Shown one piece after another: positions 61,669 through 64,000 of a DNA stretch of 64,000 nucleotides (positions within the stretch are counted from its first letter, which is position 1; every line of letters begins with the position of its first letter). The DNA lies in the NCBI GenBank assembly GCA_913020445.1, contig CAJWAR010000003.1:1-64000 (forward strand), written 5' to 3'. Under the pieces are notes generated by a model that did no database searches, was not told the origin of the DNA, and saw only the letters and a program-made list of their open reading frames with translations. Source of the stretch: an uncultured Rhodospirillaceae bacterium (lineage in GTDB: Bacteria; Pseudomonadota; Alphaproteobacteria; Rhodospirillales; UBA2165). Position numbers and translations under genes: made by a program.

Positions 61669-63152
61669 GTGATTTGAAACCAGTTAAAATCTTGATTTGC
61701 GCCATGGGCGGTGAAGGCGGCGGTGTGTTGATGAATTGGATCGTTAGCGCTGCTTGGCGCAAGGGCTACCCAGTACAGGCAACCTCGGTTCCCGGCGTCG
61801 CCCAGCGTACGGGTGCCACAACCTACTATATTGAATTATTGCCGGAGGCATTGCCACAAGGTGCTGCGCAACCCGTGTTTGCGCTGATCCCGACCGCCGG
61901 TGAAGTAGATGTCTTAGTCGCGACCGAAGCTGCCGAGGCTGCGCGGGCAGCGGGGAATGGTTTCATCTCGCCAGCACGCACGCATTTGATTGCGTCAACT
62001 TCACGGGTTTATCTCATGCCGGAAAAAATGGCGATGACTGATGGCCGGGTCGATGACGACAAGCTTGCCGTGATCTTGGCCAAAAGTGCCCATAAATCAG
62101 TGCTGTTTGATGCCCATGTCGCTGCCCAGGAAGCCGGCGCCATTGTTAATGCGGTCATGCTGGGTGCCGTAGCGGCAACTGGTGTTATCGGTATTGAGCT
62201 CGATGATTTTATTGCTGCGATCACGCAAGAAGGCAAAGCGGTCGAGTCTAACATTGCCGGTCTTAAAAGCGGCTACGCGATTGCCAATGGTGAAAAACCA
62301 GCGGTCGAAGAGCCGGATAATGTTATTGCGATTTCGGAAGTCAGCACCAAATCCGATTTTCCCGAAAATGTTCAAGCCGTATTGGATCATGCCTTGAAGC
62401 GGCTGGCGGATTATCAAAATGAGGTTTACGCTGCGACTTATCTCGGCCACCTTGAGAATTTTAAAGATTGCGATCCGGAGCTGCTTAAAGTTGTCGCCAG
62501 GCAGTTGGCGCTTCGTATGTCTTACGAAGATATCATTCGCGTGGCCCAAGCCAAAATTCGCGCCGAGCGAATTCAACGCATCAGGCAGGAGACCGGTGCC
62601 AAGCCCGGTGATCTTGTGATTGTCACTGAATTTTTCAAGCCGGGTGTGGCTGAAATCAGCGATCTGTTGCCCAGCGGAATGGCGAAAAGTCTGATCGCTT
62701 GGGGTGAGAAAAACAACAAGATCGAAAATTTTGGTTTTGCTATGGAAGTAAAAACCACGACCGTTACCGGTTTTTTGAAATTATGGTTCCTCGCCAAACT
62801 TAAATGGTGGCGGCCAAAATCTTATCGCTGGCAAATTGAACAGGCCAATATTGAAGACTGGCTGGATCTGGTCGATTCGGCGTCCACTCTCAACGTAAAT
62901 TTCGCCATTGAAGTAGCTGAGCTTGCCCGCTTGATCAAAGGCTATGGCAGTACCTATCGCCGGGGCATGCGCAATTATTCCCGCATTGTTGAAGAATTTG
63001 TCCGGCCCCTGCTGACGGCTGGCGCTATTCCAAGTGAGGCGACCGGGCAATTGAAACACATGCGTGATGCTGCGACATCCGATCCGGATGGCGTCACGTT
63101 GGATAAAGAGTTGTCCGAAATTCGAACCCCTGGAACTATCGCCGCAGAATAA
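61665..63152 (+). CDS. iorB: Indolepyruvate oxidoreductase, beta subunit-like, with C-terminal extension
   Basis: A 495-residue protein. The N-terminal 200 residues match IorB/2-oxoacid ferredoxin oxidoreductase gamma domain: ICAMGGEGGGVLMNWIVSAAW, SVPGVAQRTGATTYYIELLP and ALIPTAGEVDVLVATEAAEAA. The rest (about 240-495) is a helical extension typical of the longer alphaproteobacterial IorB-type proteins (DUF6537-like, from memory). It partners IorA. The start codon lies inside the iorA stop region (ATGA), so the two are translationally coupled. Confidence 0.91.
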   Translation: MSDLKPVKILICAMGGEGGGVLMNWIVSAAWRKGYPVQATSVPGVAQRTGATTYYIELLPEALPQGAAQPVFALIPTAGEVDVLVATEAAEAARAAGNGFISPARTHLIASTSRVYLMPEKMAMTDGRVDDDKLAVILAKSAHKSVLFDAHVAAQEAGAIVNAVMLGAVAATGVIGIELDDFIAAITQEGKAVESNIAGLKSGYAIANGEKPAVEEPDNVIAISEVSTKSDFPENVQAVLDHALKRLADYQNEVYAATYLGHLENFKDCDPELLKVVARQLALRMSYEDIIRVAQAKIRAERIQRIRQETGAKPGDLVIVTEFFKPGVAEISDLLPSGMAKSLIAWGEKNNKIENFGFAMEVKTTTVTGFLKLWFLAKLKWWRPKSYRWQIEQANIEDWLDLVDSASTLNVNFAIEVAELARLIKGYGSTYRRGMRNYSRIVEEFVRPLLTAGAIPSEATGQLKHMRDAATSDPDGVTLDKELSEIRTPGTIAAE

Positions 63153-63216
63153 CCTCACAAAATTCTCACCGCTAAGTGATTTGGCTCTTGGCGGATTAGT
63201 CGGTATCCCCTTTGCC

Positions 63217-64000
63217 ATGTTTGAAAATTCTCTTTCTTGGCTGGTGATGCTAGCCTATGGCCTGATTGTCTGGCAGTTCGCGCCTAAGCGGGTTTCGATC
63301 AAGGGCTTCTTCACGGGTGCGGACGATAAAGCAGGCGTTCAAGGCAGCGCGCCCGGTTTATGGCTCCTCGTTGCGAGCGCTGCAATATCTTGGATTTTTG
63401 CCAAATCCATCGCCAATGCGGCTAGCCTCGCGCAAGCTTTTGGCTTATCAGGCTCGATCGGTTATGCCTTTTATTATTTAAGTTTTCTGGTTGCCGGTGT
63501 GGTTATTTATATCATCCGGACAAAAGGTGGCGACCAGTCTCTGCCAGCTTTTCTAATCCGCAAATACGGCACTCTTTGTGCCAAGCTATTCGTGGCTGCG
63601 ATTGCGATCCGTCTGTTCAACGAGGTGTGGTCCAACACTAAAGTCGTCGGTTTGTATTTTGGCGCCGAAGGCAGCGCCGGTTATTGGGTGTCCGTTGCAG
63701 CGGTAACCGGCTTTACGGTTTTTTATTCCTGGCGCGCTGGATTGCGGGGCAGTCTGTTGACCGATGGCGGCCAAATGATCCTGGCCTCGGTGTTACTCGC
63801 CGGCATTCTACTATTTATCATGCCGGAATTTGCTGCCCGTGGCTTACCACAATTCCCGGAGGCCGCGAGTATGGCCGGATGGACTTTTGCGGGCTTGGCA
63901 CTTGTGCAGGCCTTTAGCTATCCTTTCCATGATCCGGTGTTGACCGACCGCGGCTTCATTACCTCACCCAAAACCATGCTCAAGGGATTTATCCTGGCGG
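63217..64000 (+). CDS. Sodium:solute symporter-family protein (3' end cut by window)
   Basis: The frame is open from well upstream to the window end. ATG at 63217 begins the first membrane helix (SLSWLVMLAYGLIVWQF); no clear ribosome-binding site precedes it, so an alternative upstream non-ATG start remains possible. Recognisable parts include GLWLLVASAAISWIFAKSIA, TKGGDQSLPAFLIRKYGTL, RLFNEVWSNTKVVGLYFG and AFSYPFHDPVLTDRGF, fitting the SSS/DUR3-like group. It would be an inner-membrane Na+-coupled transporter. The last C-terminal helices lie beyond the window. Confidence 0.82.
   Translation, partial: MFENSLSWLVMLAYGLIVWQFAPKRVSIKGFFTGADDKAGVQGSAPGLWLLVASAAISWIFAKSIANAASLAQAFGLSGSIGYAFYYLSFLVAGVVIYIIRTKGGDQSLPAFLIRKYGTLCAKLFVAAIAIRLFNEVWSNTKVVGLYFGAEGSAGYWVSVAAVTGFTVFYSWRAGLRGSLLTDGGQMILASVLLAGILLFIMPEFAARGLPQFPEAASMAGWTFAGLALVQAFSYPFHDPVLTDRGFITSPKTMLKGFILA

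Noticed and set aside
1-64000. CRISPR arrays, tRNA or rRNA genes, transposases, phage genes
   Set aside because: I looked for spaced repeats, cloverleaf-like segments and recombinase or transposase motifs and found none that could be supported by eye.

Overview
The window looks like chromosome from a free-living, probably marine or sediment alphaproteobacterium (Rhodospirillales-like). This is inferred from family content and moderate GC; no rRNA or marker gene is present to confirm it. It is a catabolic and transport-rich stretch: two tripartite tricarboxylate (TTT) systems, one TRAP transporter, several orphan binding proteins, CoA-transferase, thiolase and acyl-CoA ligase genes, hydantoinase-type hydrolases and aromatic-ring catabolism genes. 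I see no tRNA, rRNA, CRISPR array, insertion sequence or phage gene. Coding density is high, and no gap between called genes exceeds about 265 bases.

Layout. 1-4550 (minus): a GlcG-like protein, a TTT transporter (TctC, TctB, TctA) and a Gfo/Idh/MocA dehydrogenase cut by the window edge, with a divergent IclR regulator at 4705 and palindromes between them. 5680-7029: a lipoprotein with TPR, SHOCT-like and SPOR regions. 7070-10164 (minus): CoA-transferase, thiolase and VOC protein, with a strong palindrome upstream. 10297-18000: mixed housekeeping and accessory genes (MOSC, MmsB, cold-shock protein with tandem hairpins, oxaloacetate-decarboxylase-like enzyme, two unknown secreted proteins, SlyX, SDR, GFA). 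17695-26469: a membrane protein, a peptide-type binding protein interrupted by an in-frame TAG, a Tat-type dienelactone hydrolase, a TRAP transporter and an FAD-dependent oxidoreductase.

26455-33494 (minus) is a tight six-gene operon: aconitase-fold hydratase large and small subunits, an isocitrate-lyase-superfamily C-C lyase, hydantoinase/oxoprolinase B and A, and an isochorismatase-fold hydrolase with Gly at the usual catalytic Cys position. The hydratase-lyase part resembles the 2,3-dimethylmaleate hydratase/dimethylmalate lyase module. 33651-39437 holds VOC and Rid proteins, a TctA-TctB fusion, an amidohydrolase and an orphan TctC-like binding protein.

39564-50812 looks like an aromatic or haloaromatic catabolism island. 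It contains a dihydroxyphthalate-decarboxylase-like protein, a cytoplasmic NpRdhA-type reductive dehalogenase with a duplicated N-terminal module, a divergent MarR regulator with a palindromic operator candidate, a DUF3500 protein, an acyl-CoA ligase, a dienelactone hydrolase, LigI (2-pyrone-4,6-dicarboxylate hydrolase), a GalD-type tautomerase, a DUF1932 oxidoreductase and a DMT exporter.

50805-57366 is the most unusual region. It encodes a CuA-containing heme-copper oxidoreductase of B-type layout whose subunit I has Gln where oxygen-reducing oxidases have the His-crosslinked Tyr, a SCO copper chaperone, a fusion of di-heme cytochrome b, two [4Fe-4S] clusters and an MvhD-like domain, a small secreted or anchored protein, and a divergent DNR/NnrR-like Crp-Fnr regulator with an FNR-type box. 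Together these suggest an unconventional nitric oxide reductase rather than an oxygen reductase. 57501-63152 holds a cupin, an HpaB-type flavin monooxygenase and an indolepyruvate:ferredoxin oxidoreductase pair (IorA, IorB). The window ends inside a sodium:solute symporter gene.
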